The translations under genes and the position numbers were made by a program. From NCBI RefSeq assembly GCF_030388665.1, contig NZ_CP128846.1:5096501-5160500 (forward strand): a DNA stretch of 64,000 nucleotides. Direction: 5' to 3'. This document shows, in pieces, positions 35,593 to 44,338 of this stretch (the stretch's first letter is position 1; every line of letters starts with the position of its first letter). The notes under the pieces are model-generated. The model was not told the DNA's origin. It was given only the letters and a program-made list of their open reading frames with translations, and did not search any database. This DNA is from Streptomyces flavofungini. GTDB lineage: Bacteria; Actinomycetota; Actinomycetes; Streptomycetales; Streptomycetaceae.

Positions 35593-35771
35593 TTCCCCGG
35601 GCCGTTCCCCGGGCCCTTCCCCGGGCCGTTCCCCGGGCCGTTCCCCGGGCCGTTCCCCGGGCCGTTCCCCGGGCCGTTCCCCGGGCCGTTCCCCGGGCCC
35701 TTCCCCGGGCCCTTCCCCGGGCCCTTCCCCGGGCCCTTCCCCGGGCCCTTCCCCGGGCCTTCCCGGGCTCT
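35593..35771. repeat. 12-bp tandem repeat, 14 perfect units
   Basis: TTCCCCGGGCCG or TTCCCCGGGCCC repeated 14 times without gap (35593-35760), plus a decayed unit to about 35771. The order of the last base is G C G G G G G G C C C C C T. It fills most of the 416-bp gap upstream of the FAD oxidoreductase; no gene is seen there. Both strands stay open in several frames and yield false collagen-like GERPGEGP peptides. Confidence 0.92.
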
Positions 35772-35911
35772 CGACTGGGCCTCCCTCGCGCGCCTCCACT
35801 GGGCCTCCCGCGCGCCTTTCGCCGAGACTCTCCCCCTGGCTCTCCGCCGGTCTTCCCGCGCGCCTGTCACCAGGTCTCCCGCGCGCCCCGGCTCACCTTG
35901 CCGACCGGGCG

Positions 35912-36412
35912 TCAGCCCACCCGCGGAAACTGTGCCTGCAACGTCCAGATCACCGGATTCGCCCCCAGCTCCTCATGCATGTCGATGAGGTCGGCCAACA
36001 AGTCGTGCAGGAAGTCCCGAGCCTCCTTCCTCAGCTCCCCGTGCGAGAACGTGAGCGGCTCCTCCTCCGCCCTCATCCAGTCCGCCTCGATGTCCACCCA
36101 CCCGAACCGTCGCTCGAACAGCATTCGGTCCGTCGACTCCGTGAAGTCCAGCTCCGCGAACTGCGACCTCGACGCCCGGCTCCCCAGCGGATCCCGGTCC
36201 AACTGCTCCACGATGTCGCACAGCGCCCAAGCGAAGTCGAGCACCGGCACCCACCCCCACGCCGTACCCACCTCCCGGTCCGCCTTGGTGTCCGCCAGAT
36301 ACACATCCCCGCAGAACAGGTCGTGCCGCAGCGTGTGGACATCCGCCACGCGGTAGTCCATCTGCGGCGGGTCCGGAAAACGGCGAGAAAGGGCGTAACC
36401 AATATCGAGCAC
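35912..36412 (-). CDS. conserved hypothetical protein, acidic
   Basis: 166 residues from the GTG at 36412 (VLDIGYALSRRFPDPPQMDY); an ATG-like upstream extension to 36466 is less protein-like. Acidic, with tryptophan-rich segments: GTAWGWVPVLDFAWALCDIV and RRFGWVDIEADWMRAEEEP, then a helical end with LHDLLADLIDMHEELG. It resembles small uncharacterised Streptomyces proteins thought to act as immunity or regulatory proteins. No family could be named with confidence. It lies alone between the 12-bp repeat and senR. Confidence 0.6.
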   Translation of the reverse strand: MLDIGYALSRRFPDPPQMDYRVADVHTLRHDLFCGDVYLADTKADREVGTAWGWVPVLDFAWALCDIVEQLDRDPLGSRASRSQFAELDFTESTDRMLFERRFGWVDIEADWMRAEEEPLTFSHGELRKEARDFLHDLLADLIDMHEELGANPVIWTLQAQFPRVG

Positions 36413-36597
36413 GCGCCCGATGGTGCCACGCTCCCCACCCTCGGGCCGCCCGCACCTCACCCGCACCTCACCCTCGGGATGGCCTCGGGGTGGCCTCGGG
36501 CGGCCCGCAAGGTGGCCTCGGCAAGGCCCGCCGGGTGGCCTCGACGTGACTCACAAGGACCTCGACGCGGCCGGCACCCCCTCCCCCTTGGCCGCTC

Positions 36598-37389
36598 TCA
36601 GGGAAGCAACCGCCGCTCCTTGGCCACCGCCACGGCCCCCGCCCGCGTATCCACCCCCAACTTCTCGTAGATCCGCCCCAAGTGCGTCTTCACCGTCGCC
36701 TCACTGATGAACAGCGTCCTCGCGATCTCCCGATTGCCCATCCCCTGCGCGAGCTGCTTGAGAATGTCCAGCTCCCGAGGCGTGAGTGTGGGCTTCGGTT
36801 CCCTCATCTGCGCCATCACCCGGGACGCGACCGGCGGCGACAACGCCGTACGCCCCTGCGCCGCCGCATGGATCGCTGCAAACAACTCCTCAGGCCGCTC
36901 GGCCTTCAGCAGATACCCCGTCGCCCCCGCCTCAATGGCCCGCGTGATGTCGGCATCGGTGTCGTACGTGGTGAGAACCAGAACCCGCGGCGCACCACGA
37001 CCACCCCCACCGTCCCCGTCACCACCCCCACCATCTCCGTCACCACTCCCGCCAGCGCCGTCACCACTCCCACTCGCGCCAGCACCCCTTCCGCCAGCGC
37101 CAGCGCCACTGCCGTCACCGCCCTCACCCCCGCCGCCGTGCTCCCCGGCCGCGATACGCCGTGTCGCCTCCACGCCGTCGATCCCCGGCCCCAACTGCAG
37201 GTCCATCAGCACCACGTCCGGCGCCAGTTTGGCGGCCAGCGCCACCGCCTCCTCACCCGTCCCGGCCTCACCGATCACCTCGATCCCGGACGCACTGGCC
37301 AACAGAGCCAGCAACCCGGCACGTACCACCACATGGTCGTCACACACCAACAGCCGTACCGGCTCACTCGTGGGCGTACTACTGCTCAT
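36598..37389 (-). CDS. senR: SenR-type LuxR/NarL response regulator with Gly-rich receiver insertion
   Basis: 263 residues. Receiver: acidic pair in LLVCDDHVVV, phosphoacceptor Asp63 in VLMDLQLGPG, Thr in VLVLTTYDTDAD, Lys162 in YLLKAERP. The LuxR helix-turn-helix runs LTPRELDILKQLAQGMGNRE to TVKTHLGRIYEKLGV. Residues 82-133 (36991-37146) are an inserted low-complexity stretch of G, D, S and A between helix 3 and strand 4, where relatives have a few residues. It overlaps the sensor kinase gene by 11 nt. Pairing with a divergent HbpS gene identifies the haem/redox system SenS-SenR known from S. reticuli. Confidence 0.85.
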   Translation of the reverse strand: MSSSTPTSEPVRLLVCDDHVVVRAGLLALLASASGIEVIGEAGTGEEAVALAAKLAPDVVLMDLQLGPGIDGVEATRRIAAGEHGGGGEGGDGSGAGAGGRGAGASGSGDGAGGSGDGDGGGGDGDGGGGRGAPRVLVLTTYDTDADITRAIEAGATGYLLKAERPEELFAAIHAAAQGRTALSPPVASRVMAQMREPKPTLTPRELDILKQLAQGMGNREIARTLFISEATVKTHLGRIYEKLGVDTRAGAVAVAKERRLLP

Positions 37390-39082
37390 GGGCACTCCCG
37401 GATGACGGTGGATCGGCGGGCGGCGGGCTCGACGAAGGCGATGGGGACGGTTGGGTGGCCGAGGCGGTGGGCGGAGGCGACGGCGTGGACGGCGGCGAGG
37501 GGGAGGAGCCCGTCGTGGGTGGAGGTGCCGCGGCAGGCAGCCCTGAGCCTGCGCCCACGTCTGGGGCCGATGCCGATGCCGATGCCGATTCCGTGGACGT
37601 GGACGTGGACAAGGGGATCGAGACCGACAGCACTGTCCCCTCGCCCGGCGCCGACTCAACCGTCAGCGTCCCTCCCAGCTGTCGAGCCCGAGCCCGTATC
37701 GCGGGCAGCCCATGGCCCCGCCCGCTCCGGGCGCCTGGCCCACGCAAGCCAAGCCCTCGCCGACCACCCGTGGCCGAGGCCCCTCGGGCGTCGCCCTCCG
37801 CCCCGGAGCCCCCGGAGCCCCCGGAGCCCCCGGAGCCCCCGGGAGCTTCGGACACGTCGGACACCTGCTCATCCCGTCTGCTGGCGAACCCCGCAACGCC
37901 TCCCGCGACCACGAACCCTCTCCCGTTGTCCGCGATGTCGAGGACCACCTGGTCGTCCAGGTACGTCAGCGTCAGCGCCGCCGCGCTCGCGTCCGCATGC
38001 TCGCGTACGTTCGCCAGCGCGCCCTGGGCGATCCGGAGCAGCGCCGACTGGGCTCTGCCAGGCAGGGGGACGGGCTTTCCCTCGGCGTGGAACCGGATGG
38101 CAAGCTCCGCTTCCGATTCGCGTGCGGCCAAGGTGCTGAGGGCCGATGGCAGGGCTTCGCCGTCGTCGGAACCGGCGTCCGCAAGGTCTGCGGGTGCGAG
38201 GTCGTGGACGAATCTTCGGGCTTCTGCCAGCCCCTGCTCGGTGATGGCTGCCGCTGTTCGGACGTGGGTGCGGGCTGTCGCCGGGTCGGCGTCCCACACC
38301 CGTTCGGCGGCCTGCAGCAGCATCTGCTGGCTGGACATGCCTTGGGCCAGGGTGTCGTGGATCTCCATGGAGAGGCGTTGCCGCTCGGCGAGGGTGCCCT
38401 CGCGTCTTTCGGTGGCGGCCAGCTCGCGGCGGGTGCGGATCAGGTCGTCGATCAGGGCGCGCTGCTGGGCTGTCTGCCGCTGCATGTGGATGAACACGGC
38501 TGTGGCCACGGCTGCGACGGCGGGTGGTGCGAAGGCCAGGTTCGGGTCGAAGCCGCCGGCGAGTCTGAGCTGTGCGGCGACCACAAGGGCGGTGAGGGCT
38601 GTGACCAGGACGAGCGCCGCTCGTGTCGGGAGCGTGCGCAGCCCCGTATAGAACAAGGGCACCGCGCACCACGCGAAGCTCGGTGCGAGGACGACCAGGA
38701 CCACCCATGCGCCGACCACTGAGCCGAGCCAGAGCGGGCGGCGGGTGCTGGGCGTGGCGCCGGGGGCGGGGCCCAGGAGATAGAGGACGGCGAGGGCGAC
38801 GGCGAGGGCGACGATGCCTGGGGTGCGGGGTTCGCCCGGGTGGCGCAGGAGGAATCGGGTGAGGGAGGCGGTGAGGAGGAGGAAGAACGCTGTGTGCATG
38901 ACGGGGCCGAGCCAGCGCGACTCGGGGGCCGTCGAGTGGAGGCCGGCCGTCTGCTGATCCACGGCGAGGGTGTCGCCCTCGCCCTGCCGCGCCCCGCGCA
39001 GGCCGTCCTTGCCTTGGTCCATGGTGCTGAGGCCGTCCGGGTGCTGTTCGACAGCGCCGAGGCCGTCTGTGTGCCGTTCCAC
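37379..39082 (-). CDS. senS: SenS-type sensor histidine kinase
   Basis: 567 residues; GTG start with GGAGG 5 nt upstream. About five transmembrane helices follow a charged N-terminus (MHTAFFLLLTASLTRFLL, IVALAVALAVLYLLG, WLGSVVGAWVVLVVLA, ALVLVTALTALVVAAQ, PPAVAAVATAVFIHM). The dimerisation domain is NarL-kinase type: RLSMEIHDTLAQGMSSQQML with His242. The ATPase part has NVREHADASAA and DIADNGRGFVV, then GLPAIRARARQLGGTL. Two disordered expansions occur, a GGSGGSGGSG loop inside the ATPase lid and a Ser/Pro-rich tail of about 65 residues. HbpS modulates its autophosphorylation in S. reticuli. Confidence 0.85.
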   Translation of the reverse strand: MERHTDGLGAVEQHPDGLSTMDQGKDGLRGARQGEGDTLAVDQQTAGLHSTAPESRWLGPVMHTAFFLLLTASLTRFLLRHPGEPRTPGIVALAVALAVLYLLGPAPGATPSTRRPLWLGSVVGAWVVLVVLAPSFAWCAVPLFYTGLRTLPTRAALVLVTALTALVVAAQLRLAGGFDPNLAFAPPAVAAVATAVFIHMQRQTAQQRALIDDLIRTRRELAATERREGTLAERQRLSMEIHDTLAQGMSSQQMLLQAAERVWDADPATARTHVRTAAAITEQGLAEARRFVHDLAPADLADAGSDDGEALPSALSTLAARESEAELAIRFHAEGKPVPLPGRAQSALLRIAQGALANVREHADASAAALTLTYLDDQVVLDIADNGRGFVVAGGVAGFASRRDEQVSDVSEAPGGSGGSGGSGGSGAEGDARGASATGGRRGLGLRGPGARSGRGHGLPAIRARARQLGGTLTVESAPGEGTVLSVSIPLSTSTSTESASASASAPDVGAGSGLPAAAPPPTTGSSPSPPSTPSPPPTASATQPSPSPSSSPPPADPPSSGSAHEQ

Positions 39083-39319
39083 GCTGGCCTCCTTCTTGGC
39101 CGCCGTTGACGTTGGACCGCACGGGCTGATCCCGCGCGCCCGATTCCGTGTACGTGGTCCCGCGCACTCGACCGGTGCACCAGACCTTGTCCACTTGGCC
39201 CTGTTCACCTGATCTTGTGCGCTTGATCGTGTGTGCGCCTGGTGCCGCGCGTGCGATCCGACGCGTGATGCGTCGCAATTCGCTCGCGCACTTGACCCCA
39301 CGATGACGCGCCTGGCTGC

Positions 39320-39419
39320 GCACGCCTGATCGCACATGCCTGATCGCACACGCCTGATCTGGGAAGACATCCCCATTCTGGCTCGTGGTGCCGAGCACCC
39401 GGATCAACCGATCGGTTGA
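39320..39419. promoter_or_regulatory. direct repeats and a perfect 16-bp palindrome between senS and hbpS
   Basis: The 481-bp divergent interval 39083-39563 has no gene. It contains CGCA(C/T)(A/G)CCTGATC-type 14-bp units three times in a row at about 39320-39360, with related CTGATC/TTGATC words from 39210 on. A perfect palindrome TCAACCGATCGGTTGA lies at 39404-39419, overlapping TTGACA (39416-39421), a consensus -35. Candidate sites for SenR or another regulator of hbpS. Confidence 0.5.
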
Positions 39420-39563
39420 CATGGCTGTCAGCCGAATCGTGCGCGGCACGCAGCCGTAGTGCCGACGAGGAGAGGCGGCAAGCGGCCGGACGATGGATTG
39501 CGAGGCGGGGATCGACTCGCCGCCCACTCTCAACAGACCGCATTCGCACAGGAGTCAACGGAC

Positions 39564-40130
39564 ATGAAGTCGATGAAGCAGCTCTCCCCGCGCACCCGCA
39601 TCCTCACCACGGCCGCGGCCCTCGCCACGGTCGCCGCCGCGACGTTCGGCACGGTCTCGGCCACGGCCGGGACGCCGGACGCCGCCGCAAAGGCCGCCGT
39701 GACCGCCGACGCCGGCAGTCGCCACCTCACCACCTCCACGCACCTCAATATGGCGGCCGCGACCAAGGCCGCGGAGGCTGCTCTGGACGCCGCGAAGAAG
39801 GAGAACCAGCGCGTGACGGTCGCCGTCGTCGACCGCAACGGCAACACCATCGTCTCGCTGCGCGGTGACGGCGCCGGCCCCCAGTCCTACGAATCCGCCG
39901 AGCGCAAGGCCTACACGGCCGTGTCGTGGAACGCCCCCACCTCCGAGCTCGCCAAGCGCCTCGCCCAGACGCCGAACCTGAAGGACATCCCCGGCACGCT
40001 GTTCCTCGCGGGTGGCGCTCCGGTCACAGCCAAGGGCGCGCCGATCGCGGGCATAGGCGTGGCGGGCGCGCCCAGCGGTGACCTGGACGAAAAGTTCGCG
40101 AAGGCGGGAGTGGCGGCGCTCAACCGCTGA
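39564..40130 (+). CDS. hbpS: secreted haem-binding protein HbpS (GlcG family)
   Basis: 188 residues. A basic start MKSMKQLSPRTRILTTAAAL with signal peptide to about residue 35; the mature domain is of the GlcG/HbpS type: LNMAAATKAAEAALDAAKKE, VTVAVVDRNGNTIVSLRGDG, SYESAERKAYTAVSW, GAPIAGIGVAGAPSGDLDE. In S. reticuli HbpS forms an octamer, binds haem and iron, and controls the SenS kinase under oxidative stress. It is divergent from senS-senR here, as in other species. Start chosen at the ATG with AGGAG about 10 nt upstream. Confidence 0.87.
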   Translation: MKSMKQLSPRTRILTTAAALATVAAATFGTVSATAGTPDAAAKAAVTADAGSRHLTTSTHLNMAAATKAAEAALDAAKKENQRVTVAVVDRNGNTIVSLRGDGAGPQSYESAERKAYTAVSWNAPTSELAKRLAQTPNLKDIPGTLFLAGGAPVTAKGAPIAGIGVAGAPSGDLDEKFAKAGVAALNR

Positions 40131-40211
40131 CTGCTCCAGCCCGAGCGGACGCCGCTCAGCTGACGCCCCTGGCATGAGGTCTCGCGGGGCGGTGGCCATA
40201 GGATCACCGAG

Positions 40212-41675
40212 GTGAACTACCGAGCCACCGCCCCTCTGACCAAGGGGCCCCGCGCCCGCCGTATCGCCCCCGCAGCCCTGGCCGCCCTGACGCTGACCGC
40301 CCTCACCGCCTGCACTGGCGGCGGAGTCGACGGAACCTCCGGCGCCGCAGGTGTGCGCGACCCGTTCTTCCCCAAGCTCGGCAACGGGGGATACGACGTC
40401 GCTCACTACGGCCTGACGCTCGGATACGACCCGGAGAACCGCCACCTCACCGGCAGGGCGGACATCACCGCCCGAGCCACCAAGAAGCTCAGCGCCTTCA
40501 ACCTCGACCTCAGGGGCCTGGAGGTGAAGGAAGTCACCGTCGAGGGCAAGGAAGCCCGCTTCAACCGCACCGGTGACGAGCTGACCGTGCACCCGCGTAA
40601 CGATCTCGACCGGGGCGAGACCTTCAGCGCGACCGTTCGCTACTCCGGGACGCCACAGACGGTCACCGACGCGGACAAAGCGAAGGAGGGCTGGCTGAAG
40701 GGGGAGGAGAGCGCACTCGCGGTCGGGGAGCCCGCCGGTTCGATGGTGTGGTTCCCGAGCAACAACCACCCGAGCGATAAGGCCGCATACGACATAAAGA
40801 TCACCGTGCCCAAGGGGCTGAAGGCGATCTCCAACGGCGAATTGACACACGAGACCACGGCGAACGGCCGCACCACGTTCGCCTGGCACACCGCCGAGCC
40901 CATGGCGACCTACCTGGCGACCGTGGCGATCGGCAAGTACGACACGAAGAAGTCGATGACGGCCGAGTCGAATTCCGGCATCCCGGTGTTCACGGCGATC
41001 GATTCGACACTGCCGGACGACAAGGCCGAGAAGACCAAGAAGGTCCTCTCGAAGATCCCCGAGATCATGGACTGGGCGAAGCTGAACTTCGGGACCTACC
41101 CCTTCGCCTCGACCGGAGCGATCGTCGAGGACCGGGTGAACCTGGGCTATGCCCTGGAGACCCAGACGAAGCCGGTGTTCCCCGCTTCCGAGGTCAACAC
41201 GTCGACGCTCGTCCACGAGCTGGCCCACCAGTGGTTCGGCAACTCGGTCACGCCGAAGACGTGGCAGGACATGTGGTTGAACGAAGGACTCGCGAGCTAC
41301 GCGGAGTGGTTGTGGGAGGAGGACTTCGGAGAGGACAGCGCGCAGGACATCTTCGACGCGCTGTATGAGGAAGGGGAGGACGAAGACCTCTGGGCCTTCC
41401 CGCCGGCAAGGCAGCCGGACGCCGCGAACATCTCGGGTACCCCGGTGTACGACCGGGGAGCGATGGTGATCCACAAGATTCGCGAGACGGTCGGCGACGA
41501 GACCTTCTACGAGATCATCCAGGGCTGGGCGAAGACCTACCGCCACGGAAACGCGAACACCAAGGACTTCACGACATACGTCGAGAAGCACGCGGGGGAC
41601 GACGAAGCACGCGAGGAACTCAAGAAGGTGTGGGCGGACTGGCTCTACGGAGAAGGGAAGCCGGACAAGCCGTAG
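40212..41675 (+). CDS. M1-family metallopeptidase lipoprotein
   Basis: 487-residue extracellular zinc aminopeptidase-like protein; GTG start. Lipobox LTAC near residue 34. The N-terminal beta-saddle (VAHYGLTLGYDPENRHLTGR) and the substrate loop region NLGYALETQTKP are followed by the zinc site HELAHQWFG (His335, Glu336, His339) and the third ligand Glu358 in LNEGLASYAEW. Tyr/Asp in PVYDRGAMVIHKIRE supply the catalytic tyrosine region. Shorter than ERAP-like M1 enzymes because the C-terminal helical domain is missing, as usual for the secreted Streptomyces group. Confidence 0.9.
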   Translation: MNYRATAPLTKGPRARRIAPAALAALTLTALTACTGGGVDGTSGAAGVRDPFFPKLGNGGYDVAHYGLTLGYDPENRHLTGRADITARATKKLSAFNLDLRGLEVKEVTVEGKEARFNRTGDELTVHPRNDLDRGETFSATVRYSGTPQTVTDADKAKEGWLKGEESALAVGEPAGSMVWFPSNNHPSDKAAYDIKITVPKGLKAISNGELTHETTANGRTTFAWHTAEPMATYLATVAIGKYDTKKSMTAESNSGIPVFTAIDSTLPDDKAEKTKKVLSKIPEIMDWAKLNFGTYPFASTGAIVEDRVNLGYALETQTKPVFPASEVNTSTLVHELAHQWFGNSVTPKTWQDMWLNEGLASYAEWLWEEDFGEDSAQDIFDALYEEGEDEDLWAFPPARQPDAANISGTPVYDRGAMVIHKIRETVGDETFYEIIQGWAKTYRHGNANTKDFTTYVEKHAGDDEAREELKKVWADWLYGEGKPDKP

Positions 41676-41759
41676 GCCCACAGAGCGCCGGCCTGCAGGG
41701 CACCGGCCTCACAGGCCCACAGAGCGCGACTACCACTTCAGCTGCCCAGGGCCAGGCAC

Positions 41760-42056
41760 TCATAGGGGCTTGCGGAGTACGGCGCAGGGGCGGCCGAGTT
41801 GGGTGTCTTCGCGGTGGTCGAGGAGTTGGTAGCCGAGGGCGGTCCAGAAGGCGAGGCCCTTCGGGTTGTTGTCGAGGATGGCGAGGCGTACGGCGGTACG
41901 GCCGGCGGTGCGCAAGCGGTCCTCGGTGACGGCGACCAACTGGCGGCCGAGGCCCGTGCGTTGGACTCGGCTGTCCACCAGGAGGAGGCCGATCCAGGGA
42001 TCGGGGTCGGCCGGGTCGGGGTGGTGGGCGAGGGTGACGACGACGCCTGGCCTCAC
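41760..42056 (-). pseudogene. C-terminal fragment of a GNAT gene split by insertion sequences
   Basis: About 98 codons: RPGVVVTLAHHPDPADPDPW, then LLLVDSRVQRTGLGRQLVAV with the acetyl-CoA loop Q-R-T-G-L-G, then LAILDNNPKGLAFWTALGYQ. Upstream the frame stops at 42060-42062 in the IS5-like element. The matching N-terminal part is at 46957-47208 on the same strand. The original gene would be about 185 codons; the split destroys it. Confidence 0.85.
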
Positions 42057-42057
42057 G

Positions 42058-42945
42058 CATCATTGAGCGTTTTCAGCGGTGCTGCTCCAGAGTGAGGACG
42101 GCTTTGGCGATGATGGTCATGTGGTTGGGGCTGCTGCGGGATCTGCGGAAGATGCGCCAGGTCTTGAGCCGTGCCATGCCGCGTTCGACGGGTGCCCGGG
42201 CCCCGGCCAGGGCTCTATTGACGGTGCGCTCGGTCGGCGACAGTTCTCCGCCGGGTGGTCGTTTCTTCCCGGTGGTCACCCACGGCCCGCTGCCTTGGTA
42301 TGCACGGTCGGCGAGCACGGGAACACCCTGCCGGGCGCAGATCCGGATGATCCGGTGGGTGCGGGCCGCAGTGAGGTCGTGGCTCCGGCCGGGCAGCGCC
42401 GGCGAGATCCACAGCACCTGCCCGACCGGGTCGGTGACGACCTGCACGTTCACGCCGTGTCGGCGGTGCTTGTGGGAGTAGTCGGCCGTGCTGTCGCCGA
42501 CGCGGTCGCACTCCGCCAGGGTGCCGTCGAGCAGTACGTAGTCCGGATCGCTCGCGCGCAAGACCTTCAGCAGGCCCGGGGCCCGTTCGGCAAGGAGGGC
42601 GATGACGGTGCTGGTGTAGGCGTGGGCGGTGCCGACGGAGATACCGAAACCGGCGGCTGTCTGCGCGAGGGTGTCGTGCTTGCGCAGGTACACCAGGGCC
42701 ACCAACGCACGTTGGTGCGGAGGGAGCTTGCAGCGGCGGTCACCCTCGCGGGTGACGATGAGCATGGTGACCCACTCGACCAGGGCATGGGGCAGGTCGA
42801 GTGCGGCAGGATAGGGAACCAACGAGGCTCCTGCGCCGGTGGGTTGAGACTTCGAACACCTCCCTCAACGGCACGGGAGCCTCGTGCGTTGCGGGCACCT
42901 GCACCATCACCCGATCAGTGGCCACTCTGAAAACGCTGAGTGGTG
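42058..42945. mobile_element. IS5-family insertion sequence (first of three)
   Basis: About 888 bp with 19-bp imperfect terminal inverted repeats: CATCATTGAGCGTTTTCAG at 42058-42076 and, reversed, CACCACTCAGCGTTTTCAG at 42927-42945 (16 of 19 identical). It carries one transposase. No target duplication is seen, since the right side abuts the IS21-like element. Confidence 0.8.
42073..42822 (-). CDS. IS5-family transposase, DDE type
   Basis: 249 residues. An N-terminal helix-turn-helix ([20 protein letters not shown]) precedes the DDE_Tnp_4-like core. Catalytic acids lie in [29 protein letters not shown] and [18 protein letters not shown]. Starts at TTG (42820-42822) with AGGAG five bases upstream. 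Intact and potentially active. It reaches into the inverted repeat at its 3' end, as common in compact IS elements. Confidence 0.87.
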   Translation of the reverse strand: MVPYPAALDLPHALVEWVTMLIVTREGDRRCKLPPHQRALVALVYLRKHDTLAQTAAGFGISVGTAHAYTSTVIALLAERAPGLLKVLRASDPDYVLLDGTLAECDRVGDSTADYSHKHRRHGVNVQVVTDPVGQVLWISPALPGRSHDLTAARTHRIIRICARQGVPVLADRAYQGSGPWVTTGKKRPPGGELSPTERTVNRALAGARAPVERGMARLKTWRIFRRSRSSPNHMTIIAKAVLTLEQHR

Positions 42946-43072
42946 GCCCCGTTGAGGAGTGGGTTTTGGCCCCACTTGCGCGCCGGGAAGGTGTTGATCA
43001 CCGGTGAGTTTTGGCCCCACCTGGTGGTAGCTGTGAGGCTTCCGGGACAGATCTGACTGGCGCGGCAGGTAT

Positions 43073-43534
43073 GTGGCAGTGCATCGTGCGGTGGTGAATG
43101 AATCTGCCTTTGCCGAGCATGAAGACCGTTGGATCTTGGGCCTTCGGGGCCTGGTTGTCACCAAGATCAGCGTGGACTATCAGCTGTCGCTTCTGCTGGG
43201 ATCGGATGCCTGGGTCGTTCTGGAAGGCCCGTGTCGACTGTCTCAGGGCCCTGCTGCCAGGGACGGTCGGCAGGAGATGATGGATCCGGGGCAGCAGGAT
43301 GTGGCGGCGGCTCTGGCCTTGTTCGGAGCCAAGATCTTGTCGGCTGTGGCCTTCAAGACAGGAACTCTGCGGCTGGTCTTCGACAACGGACTGCATCTCG
43401 ACTGCGGAGCCGATCCGTCGTTCGAAGCCTGGCAGGTGACAGGCCCGGGAGACTGGCGATTCGTGTCGATGCCGGGTGGGGATCTTGCGGTGTGGTCCGG
43501 TGCCGAAGCAGCCGGTGGGAACGAAACTGTTTAG
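43073..43534 (+). CDS. IS21 passenger protein, DUF6188-like
   Basis: 153 residues; GTG start likely (an ATG two bases upstream is in another frame). The sequence WILGLRGLVVTKISVDYQLS, SDAWVVLEGPCRL, LALFGAKILSAVAFKTGTLR and LVFDNGLHLDCGADPSFEAW follows the beta-rich pattern of DUF6188, a family of small Streptomyces proteins of unknown role that sometimes look like immunity proteins. It reads convergent to istB, overlapping its stop by 3-4 nt, and lies inside the element's terminal repeats, so it moves with it. Family call remembered, not searched. Confidence 0.6.
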   Translation: MAVHRAVVNESAFAEHEDRWILGLRGLVVTKISVDYQLSLLLGSDAWVVLEGPCRLSQGPAARDGRQEMMDPGQQDVAAALALFGAKILSAVAFKTGTLRLVFDNGLHLDCGADPSFEAWQVTGPGDWRFVSMPGGDLAVWSGAEAAGGNETV

Positions 43535-44313
43535 CCGTCGGCTTGTTGGGCTCGGGTCTGAGCAAGCCGGTAGGAGTCTGTTCCAGTCTCGATGATGTTG
43601 CTGCCGAAGGTGAGACGGTCCACGATCGCGCCGCAGAGCCGAGGATCGGTGAAGGTCTTCGTCCAGCCAGAAAAGGACTCGTTGGAGGCGATGGCGACGC
43701 TGTTCTTCTCCTCACGTTCGGTCAGAACCTGGAAGAGGAGTTCGGCGCCTCGCCGGTCGAGTTCCATGTATCCGAGTTCATCGATGCAGAGCAGATCGAC
43801 GCGCCCGTAACGGGCGATGGTCTTGGTCAGTTGCTTGTCGTCGGCCGCCTCGACCAGTTCGTTGACGAGTTTCGCGGCGAGGACGTAGCGGACTCGGAAG
43901 CCGGCCATGGCAGCCTCGGTGCCCAGCGCGATCAGCAGGTGGGACTTGCCGGTGCCCGAGTCGCCGATCAAGCAAAGCGGCTGCCCTTTGCGGACCCATT
44001 CGCAGGTGGCCAATGTGTGGACGGTGGCGGGTGTGACGTTGGGGTTGGCGTCGAAGTCGAAGTCCCGCAGGAACTTCTGCCGGGGGAACCCGGCGGACTT
44101 GATGCGTCGCTCGGACCGACGCCGGTCGCGGTCTTCGCACTCGGCCATCAAGAGTTCGGCCAGGAAGCCGCGATAGGTCATCTGTTCACGCTCGGCGGCA
44201 TCGGCCGTCGCGTTGTACTGACCTCGGATGGTGGGCAGTCGAAGCACTCGGCAGGCGGTGTCGACGGCCGCGTCGGCAGCCTGCTCGGTCAGGCCGCGAT
44301 GGCGGTCACTCAC
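43531..44313 (-). CDS. istB: IS21-like ATP-binding helper protein IstB
   Basis: 260 residues, AAA+ ATPase related to DnaC. Walker A LIGDSGTGKSHLLIALG, Walker B LLCIDELGYMELDR, sensor region SVAIASNESFSGW and the end IIETGTDSYRLAQT. GTG at 44313 was chosen for its GGGAG ribosome site; a TTG at 44334 is in frame. It forms the target-selection oligomer that recruits IstA. 25-bp gap from istA in one operon. Confidence 0.93.
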   Translation of the reverse strand: MSDRHRGLTEQAADAAVDTACRVLRLPTIRGQYNATADAAEREQMTYRGFLAELLMAECEDRDRRRSERRIKSAGFPRQKFLRDFDFDANPNVTPATVHTLATCEWVRKGQPLCLIGDSGTGKSHLLIALGTEAAMAGFRVRYVLAAKLVNELVEAADDKQLTKTIARYGRVDLLCIDELGYMELDRRGAELLFQVLTEREEKNSVAIASNESFSGWTKTFTDPRLCGAIVDRLTFGSNIIETGTDSYRLAQTRAQQADG

Positions 44314-44338
44314 GGCGTTCTCCCTTCCTGGCAAGGTT

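Noticed and set aside
35593..35771. Possible CRISPR array
   Set aside because: Units are contiguous 12-mers without spacers, and no cas genes lie near.
35521..35870. Open frames giving collagen-like GERPGEGPGERPG peptides
   Set aside because: They are translations of the 12-bp tandem repeat in three frames on either strand; no ribosome site, no unique sequence.
42938..42945. IS21-like left end at the TG of 42938
   Set aside because: These bases complete the 19-bp inverted repeat of the neighbouring IS5-like element; TGGCCCC at 42944 fits the right end better.
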